Source: Opeltia flavorubescens
Taxonomy: Eukaryota; Ascomycota; Lecanoromycetes; Teloschistales; Teloschistaceae
Assembly (NCBI GenBank): GCA_000442125.1
Contig: KE546965.1
Coordinates: 868,001-932,000 of the forward strand
Direction of reading: 5' to 3'
Length of the DNA: 64,000 bases
Position 1 is the first letter of the stretch; each line of letters starts with the position of its first letter. The position numbers were made by a program, and so were the translations under genes. Positions 10,354-21,841 of the stretch are shown here, in pieces. Below the pieces are notes generated by a model that was given only the letters and a program-made list of their open reading frames with translations, made no database searches and was not told the origin of the DNA.

Positions 10354-12902
10354 TCAGAGATATCGATTTTTTTTATGTTGTCGGCCAATGCTTTCGTGTG
10401 TGCTTTTTGCTCGTATTGCTTTGCCATTCATATTCTTTTCAATCGCGGATGTAGCTTCGTCACTAGAATTCTCAGACGAAAGATCTTCGTCACTCGGTTG
10501 CCCTCTGATCAATCGGAAGGTCCGCAATTCACCTTCCCGGTCGTCCGCAATGCTTGGTCTGGTATTGTATCTCATTGCAATGGATTCCCATCCGCCGTCG
10601 AATCGTATCATCCCTATACGTCTGTATGTGTTTGGCTGGTCTGTTTCATGCAGTAGTACTCCATTGAGGCGTCTAGATTGCGAAGAGGGCTTATCATCAT
10701 CCCTACCGTACTGTTTGGCGGTGAAGAGTACATAAGCGTCTGGCATATCCTCTTAAATTTCGTCATCCGGAGAATGATGCATGAGGAGAACTTTTGTTGA
10801 TCCTGACCTGCAACTGGCCATGATATATCACCAGATCCCTTCGAAGATTCCAGATCGGCGGATAGAATGTATGCCCATCTTCGCCGTGATTGTCACAGAT
10901 CGTGATTCTCCTAATACATCTAAAGACAGTGAGTTTACGTTCGTAAACATCTTTGCCTAGTTCGAGTATTGAAGGCTCGGCCTGGACATCGACAATAATA
11001 CGGACCTTGTCTTCGGGAGGAACGGACCTAATGTATCGCTTCTGTACCTGCTCGTCGATGAGCGCCCATGACGATGAAGTCGCCACAGCAGTGTTTGTCA
11101 CCGTACGTGATCCTGTGCCGACCTCCCATATAAGACTCTGCGGCAGCCTGAATCGCCACATGCCTGCAACATAGCGATCGTTGGGGAGGTGTTGATGAAA
11201 TAAATTCGCTAGTCCCGTGAGAGCTATGAGCTTATCCGTGGGCTTGGTCAACCGTTTTTCACAGTACAATGACAAAGATGATCCCATTGGAAATGTCGGC
11301 TTTCTGTTGGATCCTGGATTCTATTCAGTGTTCTTCCAGGTTGTATTTTGGGTTTACGATCGAAGGTAGGCTCAAGCGGATTACCGTTGGAAAACTTCTC
11401 GCTAGCGAAAGATGGTACTTCGGTGCAGCATTCCCATACGAGCTCGTGTTTCGTAAAATGCAAGACCCGTCTTGCCAATTGTCTCTCTTGAAAGATCCAA
11501 GCTTGTGAAGATGTGGGTGCAATGTTGATCCACTCGAACATATTACGCTCATCGATGATCAAATACATAGTTTCCCCTAGTCTAGGCATCTCTAGCTTCA
11601 CAGGCTAAGTCATCATGGGCGCTCGATAGTTAAAAAGACCTCTTCGAGCATCGGCCGCAAAATCTGCAGAGATGTTGAGGAATCCATACCTATAGACTTG
11701 ATCCATTTGCGATAGTTCGCGTTGCCAGTCAGTATCGCTATCCTGAATGATACATAAAGAGTCGATCCACAACCGTGGAACTACTCTGACAATCAGTCGC
11801 TTCATTGACCACTGATGACCGAATTAGCTCACCCCCGAACTAATCGGCTACTTTGATTGCATGTTGAAAGGTCAACGGGAAATCTTCGAAAGCGATACAA
11901 TTTTCAAATCTATCCATGTGATGTTGCATGGTATGGTTAGGAATGCCTTCTGGCCCCCAGCAATGACTTAGAGTGATATATCTTCGATCAAATTGAACGC
12001 ATCGGGGGTTTCTGATCGCGACATGAGACGTGGGACCGACTTCGCTAATGCTTCTTTCACGTTCAACAACCGGGTTTGAAGCTAACTTCTTTCGCCTTCA
12101 TTACATTCATCATGTCATTTGTCCTCAATATTCTGACATCGAAATAGCCATTGCATTGCAAGCTGCCTAGCTGTGTCAGAGCCTGCGTGACTTGTTTGCC
12201 ACCTTGTAAAGCCGCCAAAATCGCTGTTATGACTTTTGGAGCTGTCGACAGAAAATAGTGAAGGTCTGCAATGAGTGGACTGGATGGAGGACTGCGGATC
12301 ACTGCCATCACTGCTAACATCGTCTGCACTACTTGCTGAATACATGGCAGCTTCATCGTCACCTTCCATTTGAGAAGATGAGCTATCGCTGTCATTGTCT
12401 GTGGCATCATCTCCGGGGCTCTTTGAGTGTCTGATAGATTCGGCTTCCATGGGCTGCTGTTCAGAATGACTGATAGTACTGAGGTCGATGTTTGATCCAT
12501 CAGGCTGAGATGGGTTATCATCCAACTCATCAGTCGACGAAAAGGAATGGCCAAACTCCTTTGCTGGCCAGGTCTGTAATCTTGCAAATGTGTACCATTC
12601 GTCCCTTGTTCTCTCTCTAGGTCCCATTCTTTCAGCGAAGTGAAGTCACCCAGGATGAAGCCTATTCCCGGTTACGGCAAACTCCGAGTCTAAGACATCT
12701 CAACCTTGGTGTCCATACGGAATTCATCGGGTGAATCTCGATGACCAGGACCCATGACAAACTCAGAAAGTATGTAGCAAAGATGGCAACCAGCCATGCC
12801 CGACTCGAAGAGCGAATACAGATCATTGTGGTGAGTGGCCACCTCTAAGAGAGTCTTGTCGCCTAACCTACGTTTCTCAAGCATATATGTAAAGTAGATC
12901 AA
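10354..12902 (-). pseudogene. HET-domain heterokaryon-incompatibility protein, pseudogene
   Basis: HET proteins trigger incompatibility-type cell death in filamentous fungi. Read on the minus strand, the family blocks are all present: an N-terminal GCHLCYILS region (~12760), a Ser/Asp-rich stretch, TRLLNV (~12070), RRYITLSHCWG (~11990), then after a ~52-bp intron LWIDSLCIIQDSDTDW (~11750), QAWIFQERQLARRVLHF (~11490) and LTKPTDKLIALTGLA (~11240). The C-terminal DAYVLFTA part begins near 10746. The gene is broken. In-frame stops lie at 12117-12115 (TGA), 12084-12082, 11842-11840 and 11607-11605 (TAG), and 10755-10753 (TAA). Each can come from one C-to-T change in CGA, CAG or CAA. Frame changes also occur near 12040, near 11250-11290 (an A-run) and near 10765. 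The true start is unresolved; ATG near 12884 is the first in frame. Confidence 0.8.
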
Positions 12903-15159
12903 TAGATTGCAACACTCCTCAAAAAGACTCGAATCTGTGTAGATGCGACTCCGCTGTATACTGTCGCGAACTTATGGAGGTTCTTCAGTGAGAAAAATGT
13001 AACAGTCGTTACAATCTAAGGCTCCACAAAGTATGTGGTGGACCGCCATAAGTCTTTGGAAGCTTTTCTCCATCTCTTGTGCAGAAGCTTCCAAAGGGAC
13101 GAAGTAAGACAAAAACTTCTGATAGAAATGATGAGAAAATAAAGCGGATGACGTCGATCGCTAGGGTCAAGGTTTAAAGCTGTGGTCGTTTTCCCTTGAA
13201 ACTCTTTTGATATCTGATAGCCCTAAGTTTCGTATTGCGGAAGGATGTTGAAGACTGTCATGTTACACAAAGCTAGTAGTTGCCCGTCAGTATTAGTGTT
13301 ACCGCATTGACCTTCCGATCCAATCACTCAACTATTCTTTGCTACCGGAGTATTTCTTCCGCGATGATTTAGTGGCCGAAACATGCCTAGCGGCAACAGT
13401 ATCAAGGGAATTACCAACCACCTAATGGTCGTTGCGATGAGTCGTGTCTCTATCTAGCGGACACGTGGTCTCCTTTTCTCAAAAGAACACCTCTCGCTCC
13501 ACGTACGAAGCAATATCACCAATCCTCCAAGGAACAAATCTCGCATAATGGTACAATCACCGATCTCGAGGACTGACCGCTGCATCGTCGCCGAATTCCG
13601 AGACCACATTTGATAATCGCAACTTTGGGCCCAGATCTCTCCGAAGAGAGTGAGCGAAAACACCACTAGTCCTATAACGATGGTGTAGATCCCGATTGCT
13701 TTCGTAGCGATCAAATAGCTGGGGCGGAGACAGATCGGAATGCATCCAGTGATCATCTGACCCTAGGGCGACATGAGTCGAACATCTGTGTATCTCGCTC
13801 TTTCAACGCCGTCGTTCCAGCCGATTCTGGTGGTTTGGCGGAAGATCTGTGAGGACCGCGATGGAATATCTTATCATGCAAGTCAGCATGTATGTGTCAA
13901 ATAAAGGCCATGGCGATGAGAGAGCAAGTTGATTTTGTTCCGCATTTCCGCATTGCACAGGATGTCGGCATTGACAGCCAGCCAATCTTCAAAGTAAGTG
14001 CTTTCTGCGACGCCCTTTTGAGCTTTGGCTACGTCTTGGATGACAATGGAGGAGGATGCGTGTGGCTGTTCTAGCGAGATCAAAGTAGGCAATGACTCGC
14101 GGTCTAATGAGATTGACCATGTGACGATGTCGTGACATCCTCAGGACCTGCAAAGATCTTGTCCCACAGCTGCATGTTGATGAATAAAAGAGCCTGTGTT
14201 ACTACAGTCGGCCTTCGCTGTTGCCGGTCACGGGCATATTCCGCTTCGAGACCGTTGCTTAGACTCTTTTCTGTGCATCTGAATGCAAGTTTATCTGAAA
14301 GCTGTATCATGGAGGGTAGGGAACGAGAATTCTTAGATGTCGTCGGCCTGGTCCGAACGTTTAATGATTGGTATCATTGGTGTGTGTTGATTGGAGCTAA
14401 GAGGCACCACATGGCGAAATGATGTCATGTCTACTTATTTTTTGTGCGCTTAATTCATTCATGTATGCACCTCACCTCTCTGTTTTTCTGCATCTTAAGT
14501 CGATGCTACTGTTGTATGCCACGTGCGGCATGCAGGAAGCCGCATTTCGATTCGGCCCTACACAGCCTGTTGATCATTGGAAATTGTTATTTGGCCGCCA
14601 GCAAGGGCGACATCGACTTAGGCCCCCCTTCAACTAGACCAGCTTCTCACATCGGGAGAATGTCTCCACGATGCCCTCAGATATTTAGTGCAAGAAGGAG
14701 TCTCTCTTTACTCCCCGATCTGCATAGCCACACCGATCTATTCGATCGAGATCCGTCTTACGTGCATATTGACTGCGACCCTTCCGAAGGTGCAGCTGCA
14801 CTCATGCCACCCCTTGGCAACGCTTATTTGCACGTCCTTTGCCCATGCAATGCATGTATGACGAACATATACACGTGCTGAAGGGGAAATTAGGTTTGAC
14901 AGACATATGTGCAGAGTGTCTGCGTGCCGTTAGACCCGAGCTGACATGCTTCCGCTTTCCTCGACTTGCTGTCGTTCTGCTCGACTCGACTTTCGATTGC
15001 CATGCAAGATCGTTCTATTCCTCCACTTGATCCTTCGAATCATCCACGATGTTCGAAAACATAAATACCGCGAGCGAATGGTGGTTCTTTTCATTCCGCC
15101 ACGCGACATCTATTCGTGACCTCTCCGAACATCCAGCTGCCCGAGTCTCTTCCAGAAAA
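12903..15159. other. Stretch without a supportable gene
   Basis: On the minus strand several short frames (14310-14104, 14092-13883, 13756-13454) lie in order. One carries a hydrophobic segment (IYTIVIGLVVFSLTLFGEIW, ~13680). They may be leftovers of one decayed membrane-protein gene, but no family is recognisable and no consistent splicing joins them. The plus-strand frames at 14419-15030 look random. The last few hundred bases are upstream sequence of the gene at 15160. Confidence 0.35.
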
Positions 15160-16353
15160 ATGTCACAAACACCATCTTCAGTCTCAGCTCCGGTTCTCAC
15201 TCCAGCAATTCCACCTCCTCCGGGAGTAACACCCAATTTCAACAGTCATGTCTCACGAGCACCCACTGTTCTTGCAGCCAACTGGTTCATCACCTCCATA
15301 ATGCTACTCTTTGTTCTGGCCCGCCTGGTTGCCAAGATCAAATATGCCAGGAAGCAATTCGGATTCGAGGACATATTTTGTATTCTCGGGACTTTTTTAA
15401 CTTTGGTCCTTATGGGAATCCTCACGTGGCTCTTGACCGGTACAGGCATAGGTCATCATGCCTGGGATATTCCCCTGAGTGTACTTCGTGCCCAAATAGG
15501 CCCAATGTCGGTAGGAATTACTGCGACAAGCGTCATCGCCGGGTTCGCGCTAATCTCCGTCAAATTGAGCATTTTGTGCCTCTTTTACCGCATCTTTAAT
15601 GTGAGTCGACGGGCGAGGATCTGGGTCTATTTCGGCGCCATTGGAACAATCCTTACACTCGGTACTGGAGCTATTATCTATGTTCCAGTTGTATCACCAA
15701 CGCATCCTCGACCAGATGTCGATTATGCCAATCGGTCGAATACGATTAGCGTTTGCATCGGCGCAGTGAATCTTGTCGGAGACATCTACATCCTGCTTTT
15801 ACCCATACTAGAGATATCTCGATTGCAAATGTACCAAGGTCGGAAAATACGGGTCCTGGCAGTTTTTTCAACTGGCGTCTTGTGAGCTTCTCCTGTTTTA
15901 GGTTCATCTTCAACCACTGACTTCGAAACAGTGCATGCATTGCTGGACTTATTGGACTAATTTTCCGGCTGACCAACTGGCCGTTTCCTGACATCACCTG
16001 GAAAGTCGGGTCTTTGATGATTGCCACGTGAGTATTCAATGACCAGAATTTGCGAATCATCCTCTGACTGTGTCAGTTATTATGAAATTAACATTGGCCT
16101 TATCGTTGGCTGCATGCCTATCTTGCCGCTATACCTCAAACATAGCCAGAATTTCAAGAAAGTCCTTTCGTACATTCGCTCGTATGGTACTCGGAATAAA
16201 ATCTCCAACCGGTCTAATCTTTCACCGAGAAAGATGGAATCCCGTCCAAGCGGTGACGACGGAAACCATGGACTCAAAAAGGTATGCTCTCATGCATTAT
16301 CAAGGCAGTATCGCCATCTTGAGGAGAATGAGAAGCAAATAGAACCTGAGTGA
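15160..16353 (+). CDS. Fung_rhodopsin (SAT4-like) seven-helix membrane protein
   Basis: Exons 15160-15881, 15932-16027 and 16077-16353 join in frame (introns of 50 and 49 bp with CTGAC branch points) to about 364 residues. The chain is a seven-helix membrane protein of the Fung_rhodopsin/SAT4-PTH11-like family. It has an extracellular N-terminus, helices from NWFITSIMLLFVLARLVAKI onward, the conserved GFEDIFCILG turn, SVKLSILCLFYRIF in the middle helix and EINIGLIVGCMPILPLYLKH in the last helix, then a polar cytosolic tail. These proteins resemble GPCRs but ligand and G-protein coupling are unknown for most. The ATG at 15160 has a good context (gaaaaATG) and puts a short polar tail ahead of the first helix. 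An in-frame start 37 codons upstream is possible but lies in weakly coding sequence. Confidence 0.85.
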
Positions 16354-16649
16354 TCTGTGATACATCAAGCGAGGGAAAGAAAGATGCGATACCACGATCA
16401 CATTACGACCATTGGAAGAAGATCCAGATCTCAGATCCAACCATGCTGGATGACGTACTTGCCTTAGATCAAACAAGTGTAGCCCTTAAGCTCAAATATT
16501 CGAGGTTTCTTAGAATATACACTACCATTGCGCGATCCTCAGTGCTCTCTATGACTGCCCACATGTTGTGGGTAACCTGCACTCTCCGCGCTAGATTGCC
16601 TTGTCCATAGCTAGCTGCTTTCGTTCTCTGCTCTCGAGGTGTCGCAAAT

Positions 16650-17528
16650 TCATTCAGGCGTAGCTTTGACGCATTGTGATGGATGGGAGGCATTTGAATC
16701 CGACGGTGCATCCCACAAATACATCAGCTGTGCGAGCCTGTTAGCTAGCTCTCTATGTCCATTCTCTTTTGCAACATCCACCACTGATCGACCGTGCCGG
16801 TCCTTGAACGCAATATTGGCTCCTCTCCTCACCAAAACATCTACAATCTCGGCATAACCCCCAGCAGCAGCTTTGAAGAGAGCAGTCTCCGGATTTTCCG
16901 CCCAGGGGCTGTAGTAACTGGTATTCCTTGTGATCTCCTCCAGATCCAAAGGGGAGCTAGTCCTGTGCAGTATCATCTTTACTGCTTCTAGATCCCCAGT
17001 GTACGCAGCTGCAATCAGCGGTTCAATGCCGTTGACATTGGCTCCATAATCGAACAAAGCTCTCAGGATCTCGTTTTTACCAACAGCATGTACAAGAGCA
17101 TTGTGTCCGATGATAGTTGCACCTGAATTTGGGTCCGCTCCCCGTGCCAGGAGGAATCTTACGACTTCCAGATTGTTGTTGTGCACCGCTGAGGTCAAGA
17201 GGTCTCCATAAAGCCCAAGATGCTGATTTACATCGATACCACCTCTGTTTACGAGTAATTCAAATACAGGGACTGAGTCTATGCTGTGGGCTGCTGTTAT
17301 AATTGTGCTGCCGGTTCCACCATCGTCTACTGACAAGCCGTAGTCAAAGCAAAGCGAAAGCACGGCCGGGCGAGACTGGCGAACAGCTTGCACAGCCACG
17401 TTGAACAGACGGGAATGTCGGTAATGAGGCTCCTCTTTGGCATATTTGTCGAATAATGTTTTCGCGAGCTGGGCATCATCGTTGGTGCAGGCTTCGCTGA
17501 GCGCGATTGGCACGGCACGGAACCCCAT
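16650..17528 (-). CDS. Ankyrin-repeat protein
   Basis: A single exon encodes 292 residues. Ankyrin repeats fill residues ~90-280. The clearest are DLLTSAVHNNNLEVVRFLLA with RGADPN, ALVHAVGKNEILRALFDYGA, LIAAAYTGDLEAVKMIL and ALFKAAAGGYAEIVDVLVRR followed by DRHGRSVVDVAKENGHRELA. The N-terminal ~80 residues look like diverged helical repeats of the same type. Such proteins are protein-binding scaffolds, and nothing catalytic is visible. There is no signal peptide or membrane helix, so it is probably cytosolic or nuclear. It ends 297 bp from the 7TM gene, tail to tail. Fungi often carry such ankyrin blocks split off from NLR-like genes, but no NACHT part is nearby. Confidence 0.85.
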   Translation of the reverse strand: MGFRAVPIALSEACTNDDAQLAKTLFDKYAKEEPHYRHSRLFNVAVQAVRQSRPAVLSLCFDYGLSVDDGGTGSTIITAAHSIDSVPVFELLVNRGGIDVNQHLGLYGDLLTSAVHNNNLEVVRFLLARGADPNSGATIIGHNALVHAVGKNEILRALFDYGANVNGIEPLIAAAYTGDLEAVKMILHRTSSPLDLEEITRNTSYYSPWAENPETALFKAAAGGYAEIVDVLVRRGANIAFKDRHGRSVVDVAKENGHRELANRLAQLMYLWDAPSDSNASHPSQCVKATPE

Positions 17529-20456
17529 TGCGCTGCTTTACAACTGAGCTCGAGGCTGAAGTAATTGGAGCAGATTTTTAGGATACCAGACGTCATGCAG
17601 TGTCTCTGACGTCTTGTTGTGACTTCCATTGCATCATGTCACGAAGTCTGCATGAGTGTTTAGCCCGACAGAATCTGAATCGATGTTTTGTAGAATTTTC
17701 AATTGTTCTGCTGCCTACAGGGTGCAGGCAGAGCGGCTGCTGTTGCTTCGAGCGAAAGGCTTCCGGAACAAGCCCTCAACCCTAACGCTGATCCCGACAT
17801 GGCTCCGTGCCAAGACATCAGGTCAAGTGATGTCATCGTTGAATGCCTCAAAATCTGGAAAATCTTCTATCAAATATTGAGATGTGGTACAGGGAAATCG
17901 ATCACCTTGGCGCAACCCATCCACTGGATCGTGAATCTTTGTATCAACTCTTCTTAGATTCGACAACTCTTAAACTTCAGTGCTTTGAATGGTACGGCAA
18001 TGCTTCATGATTTTTTCATAGTAGCAAGCAGTCTCGTTCATCGCTACCCTAATGAGACTAATGATAGCTTCGGACTCTCCAACATCGCTAATGCAAGCTA
18101 CAGCTTGGCAACGCTTCCAACGTAAGTGAATATCGCAACGTTGCTCATTCATTAGCAGCGCCTGCGACATGCACATCTCGATTTTTCTCGAAATGTTTAT
18201 ATGAACTTATGGTGGCCGGCATCATGTATTCTCCTTCTCGTGTGACTCCTGTTCACCAAATGGCAGATGCGTCTATTTCCTTGGAAGAATCTTGAGTTTG
18301 GGTACACGAGCTGTGTGTCATATTTGACTTGCGCCATATTACGTATATGTGGCACCAAAGTTCAATGTCCATTGTATCTCGAAGCAGAAGTTGCCGTCAT
18401 TTCGTCATATATCGGAATCTCTACGTTGTTGCAGTGTTGAATTTTGCATGCTTTTTTTGAAAATCATCCACGTCCAGACCTTCACTTGTACCGTGTAAAT
18501 ATCCCGCCCAATCGGCAATTCAGCTTCAACGTATGGACGGTAGATGGTCTCAAATACGCTAAGACCCAAACGAAGAAGACTCCCGCTCAATCCTGCTGCT
18601 GCTGCTCTCAGTCTCAGCAGCCTATAGCAAAGCACTGCCACCGGTATCACTTTGTATTCAAGCATTGACATGTTTCTTTATCGCTTTCTTGATGTGTTAT
18701 GAGGCTAACGGTACTGATCAATGTGCTGTGTTCTTTAGGTAATCAGGGCGCGTCACAGAATTCTCAGTCCGGAATCTTCAGATTCCTGTTATTTTTCCAT
18801 CTTTCAGTGACGAGATGTGTCACGGAAAGTTTATCACCGATTACTGTCTGATGCAGTATAGACAGCTCAGTCATGTTAATCAGCTAGATTCATCTCATTC
18901 GGCGGACCAGGTCGTTATCTACACTGCTTTCCATCTTAGCAGCGATTCTTCGGGTCTCGTAATGCTGGTCTGCTTTATGTCCCGTTGGGAAGCGCTTACC
19001 GAAGTATGTCCCCGGGAGTCGACGCAGCGTTCCAAATCCTCATGAGATGACTATCTCTGGCGTTTCACCTTCCCCAGAGAGTCAGAAGCCGTTTTGGAGG
19101 CCCAAGCCCGTCAATCCCACTGCTTGAAAAAGGGTTGATGTGCAAATTCGACGCATCACATGCAGAGGGGCGTGCAGAAAAGAATTCTCAACTCCTTCGA
19201 TGCCAGAAATGGGAGGTCATCATCAGGTTGGATCACCATGTCCTGGAGAGCCACCCGGTCGTGCCAAGACTTCCATATTGTGCCGTTGTGAAGCTGGGGT
19301 TGCTTATCGCTAACGACCTTCCCTTCTCGGTACCAGCTTCCGCACATCCAACCTGACCACCATATTACTCTTCGAATCACGCTCCGAGCTACACTTCCAT
19401 CAAAACCCGTCCCAAACCTTCGGACCCTTTGCCAAGAAGTTTACTTAAGCTCTTACGGCACCTTCGTTGTCGTGCAGCTTTGGCTTCCCAGAAGCTTCTT
19501 CAAACGCACGTCAACCTACGGCCCGCAGCGCAAGCCTCTTCCACGGGATATCATAGCTGACAAGCTTCATATGCAAGCTTATCCATTCATTCTCTTACAT
19601 AACCTCATGCGCCTCGCTAATGAGCGAGTGTTTGGTCGGAGACTTACTGCTTCTGAGGGGAGCAGATTCCTTCAAGCTACTTCTTGATTCGTTCAGAGTC
19701 CGTCCTCGTACCTGATTGCTCCTTCGTGTGCCTACTATCACCCGATCCTTTTTCATGGTAGCCTTCAACAGAGGTAATGCGTGAGTCGCTATCATTTGTC
19801 AGACTTGACTAGCCTCGTCAATATCGAAGTCGGCAGGGAATGTTTCCAAATTTCTATTGTCTCTGCCATCCATTTTTTACTTCTTACCAATCAGGAGCTT
19901 TAAGCATGGAGATGTGGACGACGAATCCCAAGTCAAGGGCAAGGTCGTAGGCTACTTGATTTTCTCCTTCCGTTCAAAGTACAATATCTTATCAATACTG
20001 CCAAGCCTCCAGGGTAAACCATCCCATACTCTTTAACGCCTTGGCTTGCTGTCAGGTGCAGGTGACGGACTGCAGCACCACGCATATTCAGTTGTTGGTT
20101 GACTACCATTGGCGGCTACCGTCCCCCTAGAACGTCCTTCTACGCCTCCATTCGAAGGTTGGCACACACTATTGTGACGACCCCTTGGGACGGTCCTTGA
20201 TATTGTCTTCGGTCCCAACTCAACTTCATAACCTTCTAAATCTGTCTGGCGATCACCGTTGTACTCCAGTGACGGCCATGTCCGTCGAAGATAACCATGA
20301 TGATAAGAGAGTACCTGCTCTTTAGAGCAGTAATGTGGGAGGATCACCGATCCGACTGGTAGCAGGAGAGCAGCAGGTGGAAATTCCCTCAGAATGCTCT
20401 ATGGCAAGACACAAATCGAACGATGTTCACTTAGACGCTGTTGAACGGACAACGAA
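17529..20456. other. Long gene-poor stretch (2.9 kb)
   Basis: No complete gene is supported. Around 19280-19690 on the plus strand, fragments in neighbouring frames (SNLTTILLFESRSELHFHQN, then VVQLWLPRSFFKRTS and IIADKLHMQAYPFILLHNLM) read like coding sequence broken by stops. I suspect a decayed gene of unknown family there. Elsewhere the frames are short and random-looking. Base composition is normal, so this is not a RIP block. Confidence 0.35.
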
Positions 20457-20466
20457 TATAAAAAGG
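20457..20466 (+). promoter_or_regulatory. TATA box of the deuterolysin gene
   Basis: TATAAAAAGG lies 123-132 bp upstream of the ATG at 20590, a usual distance for a fungal secreted-enzyme gene with a short leader. Confidence 0.5.
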
Positions 20467-20589
20467 AGCTTGATTGTTCCCAACTTACGGTTTCCTTCCC
20501 AGCAGCCGGCTTTCAATCTTCCGCCAGGGTCGACATTAGCACCTCATCGTTAAAAAAACTCCCCTCCGACACTTCTTCCATCATCAATC

Positions 20590-21841
20590 ATGCATCTTCT
20601 TCAGACCTGCGTTGCAGGCCTCATCGCTCTCCTCCCATTCGTATCTCCCGCAGTAATCGACCTTGAGAAGCGTGCCGATGTCGCCGTGACCCTCTCCTCA
20701 GCCGGGGGCTCCGTCGTCAAAGCATCTATCAAGAACAATGCAGGCTCGACCTTCAAATTCCTCAAATCCGGCACTTTCCTTGACACAGCACCCGTCGAGA
20801 AGGCCACCGTCTTCAAGGATGGAACAGCGCTCCCATTCAAAGGAATCCTCAAACGTGTCTTGACTACAGACCTGAGCGAAGACGCTTTTGCGTCACTGGC
20901 CCCCGGAGCGACTTTGGAAAGCACCTTTGAGCTCGCTGCCGTGACTGACCTATCCGCTGGAGGCGCGTTCGAGGTCGTCTCCGAAATGGCCGTACCTCTT
21001 GCCAAAGCCGGTTCAACTCAACTCTCCGGAGATAAACTCGTCTTCCGCAGCAATACGCTCAAGATCGACGTCGATGGTGCCGCTGCATCTCACGTTAAGC
21101 CTGCCGTGGGCCAGCCTCTGACGGTCGTCACCTCTTGCTCCACATCGAATGGAAATACCCTGCGGAGTGCCTTGTCCAATGCCGTGACCTTGTCCAACAA
21201 CGCTGCCAATGCGGCTGCCTCGGGCTCTGCGGCTAAATTCCAGGAGTACTTCAAGACCACTACGACTTCTGCCCGGAATACGGTCGCTGCTCGCTTCCGT
21301 GCTGTTGCTAGAGAGGCTGGTTCTACCACTGGTGGTAATACGCGTTACTACTGCACCGACCCTTATGGTTATTGCTCTCCCAAGTGAGTTGATCCAAATT
21401 CAAAGAACGACTGATGTTGACATGATTACAGCGTTCTTGCATATACCATCCCTTCTCAAAACGTCATCGCAAATGTACGTCTCGGTTCCAGATTTCACTT
21501 CTCGTCATTGTGGTATTCATCTGACATCTCTTTGTCTTCTAGTGCCCAATCTACTACTCCGCCCTCCCTCTCTTGACAAGAACTTGCCACGCTCAAGACC
21601 AGACCACAACCAGTCTCCACGAATTCACCCACGCACCTGGGACCTACAGTCCTGGCACCCAAGGTAAGCTTTCTCCCGCCTCTCTCATTCGTACTAGGAA
21701 ATTCTGCAGAACACTAATTTGGCTTTCCTTTCAGATAACGCCTACGGCTACCAAGCATCGACGGCTCTGTCTTCGTCTCAGGCGATCCTCAACGCGGATT
21801 CGTATGCGCTGTACGCTAATGCTATCTATGTCGGCTGTTAA
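20590..21841 (+). CDS. Deuterolysin, secreted zinc metalloprotease (M35)
   Basis: Exons 20590-21383, 21432-21474, 21543-21663 and 21735-21841 join in frame to 354 residues, the usual length for fungal preprodeuterolysin. Residues 1-20 are a signal peptide ([20 protein letters not shown]), followed by a long propeptide of ~170 residues. The mature domain has the aspzincin signature: zinc ligands in LHEFTH, with the catalytic Glu, and the third ligand Asp in GTQDNAYGY, which is created across the last splice junction. Conserved cysteines occur at [27 protein letters not shown] and the final GC. The enzyme acts outside the cell, typically on basic proteins, at neutral pH. A TATA box stands ~130 bp upstream. 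All catalytic residues are intact and I see no damage. No partner gene is adjacent. Confidence 0.93.

Noticed and set aside
12063-12587. Long minus-strand frame with many Met and Gln
   Set aside because: It is the shifted shadow of the HET Ser/Asp-rich segment, which is read in the neighbouring frame continuous with HET motifs.
20601-21005. 134-codon minus-strand frame over the deuterolysin gene
   Set aside because: Antisense of a confidently assigned gene.
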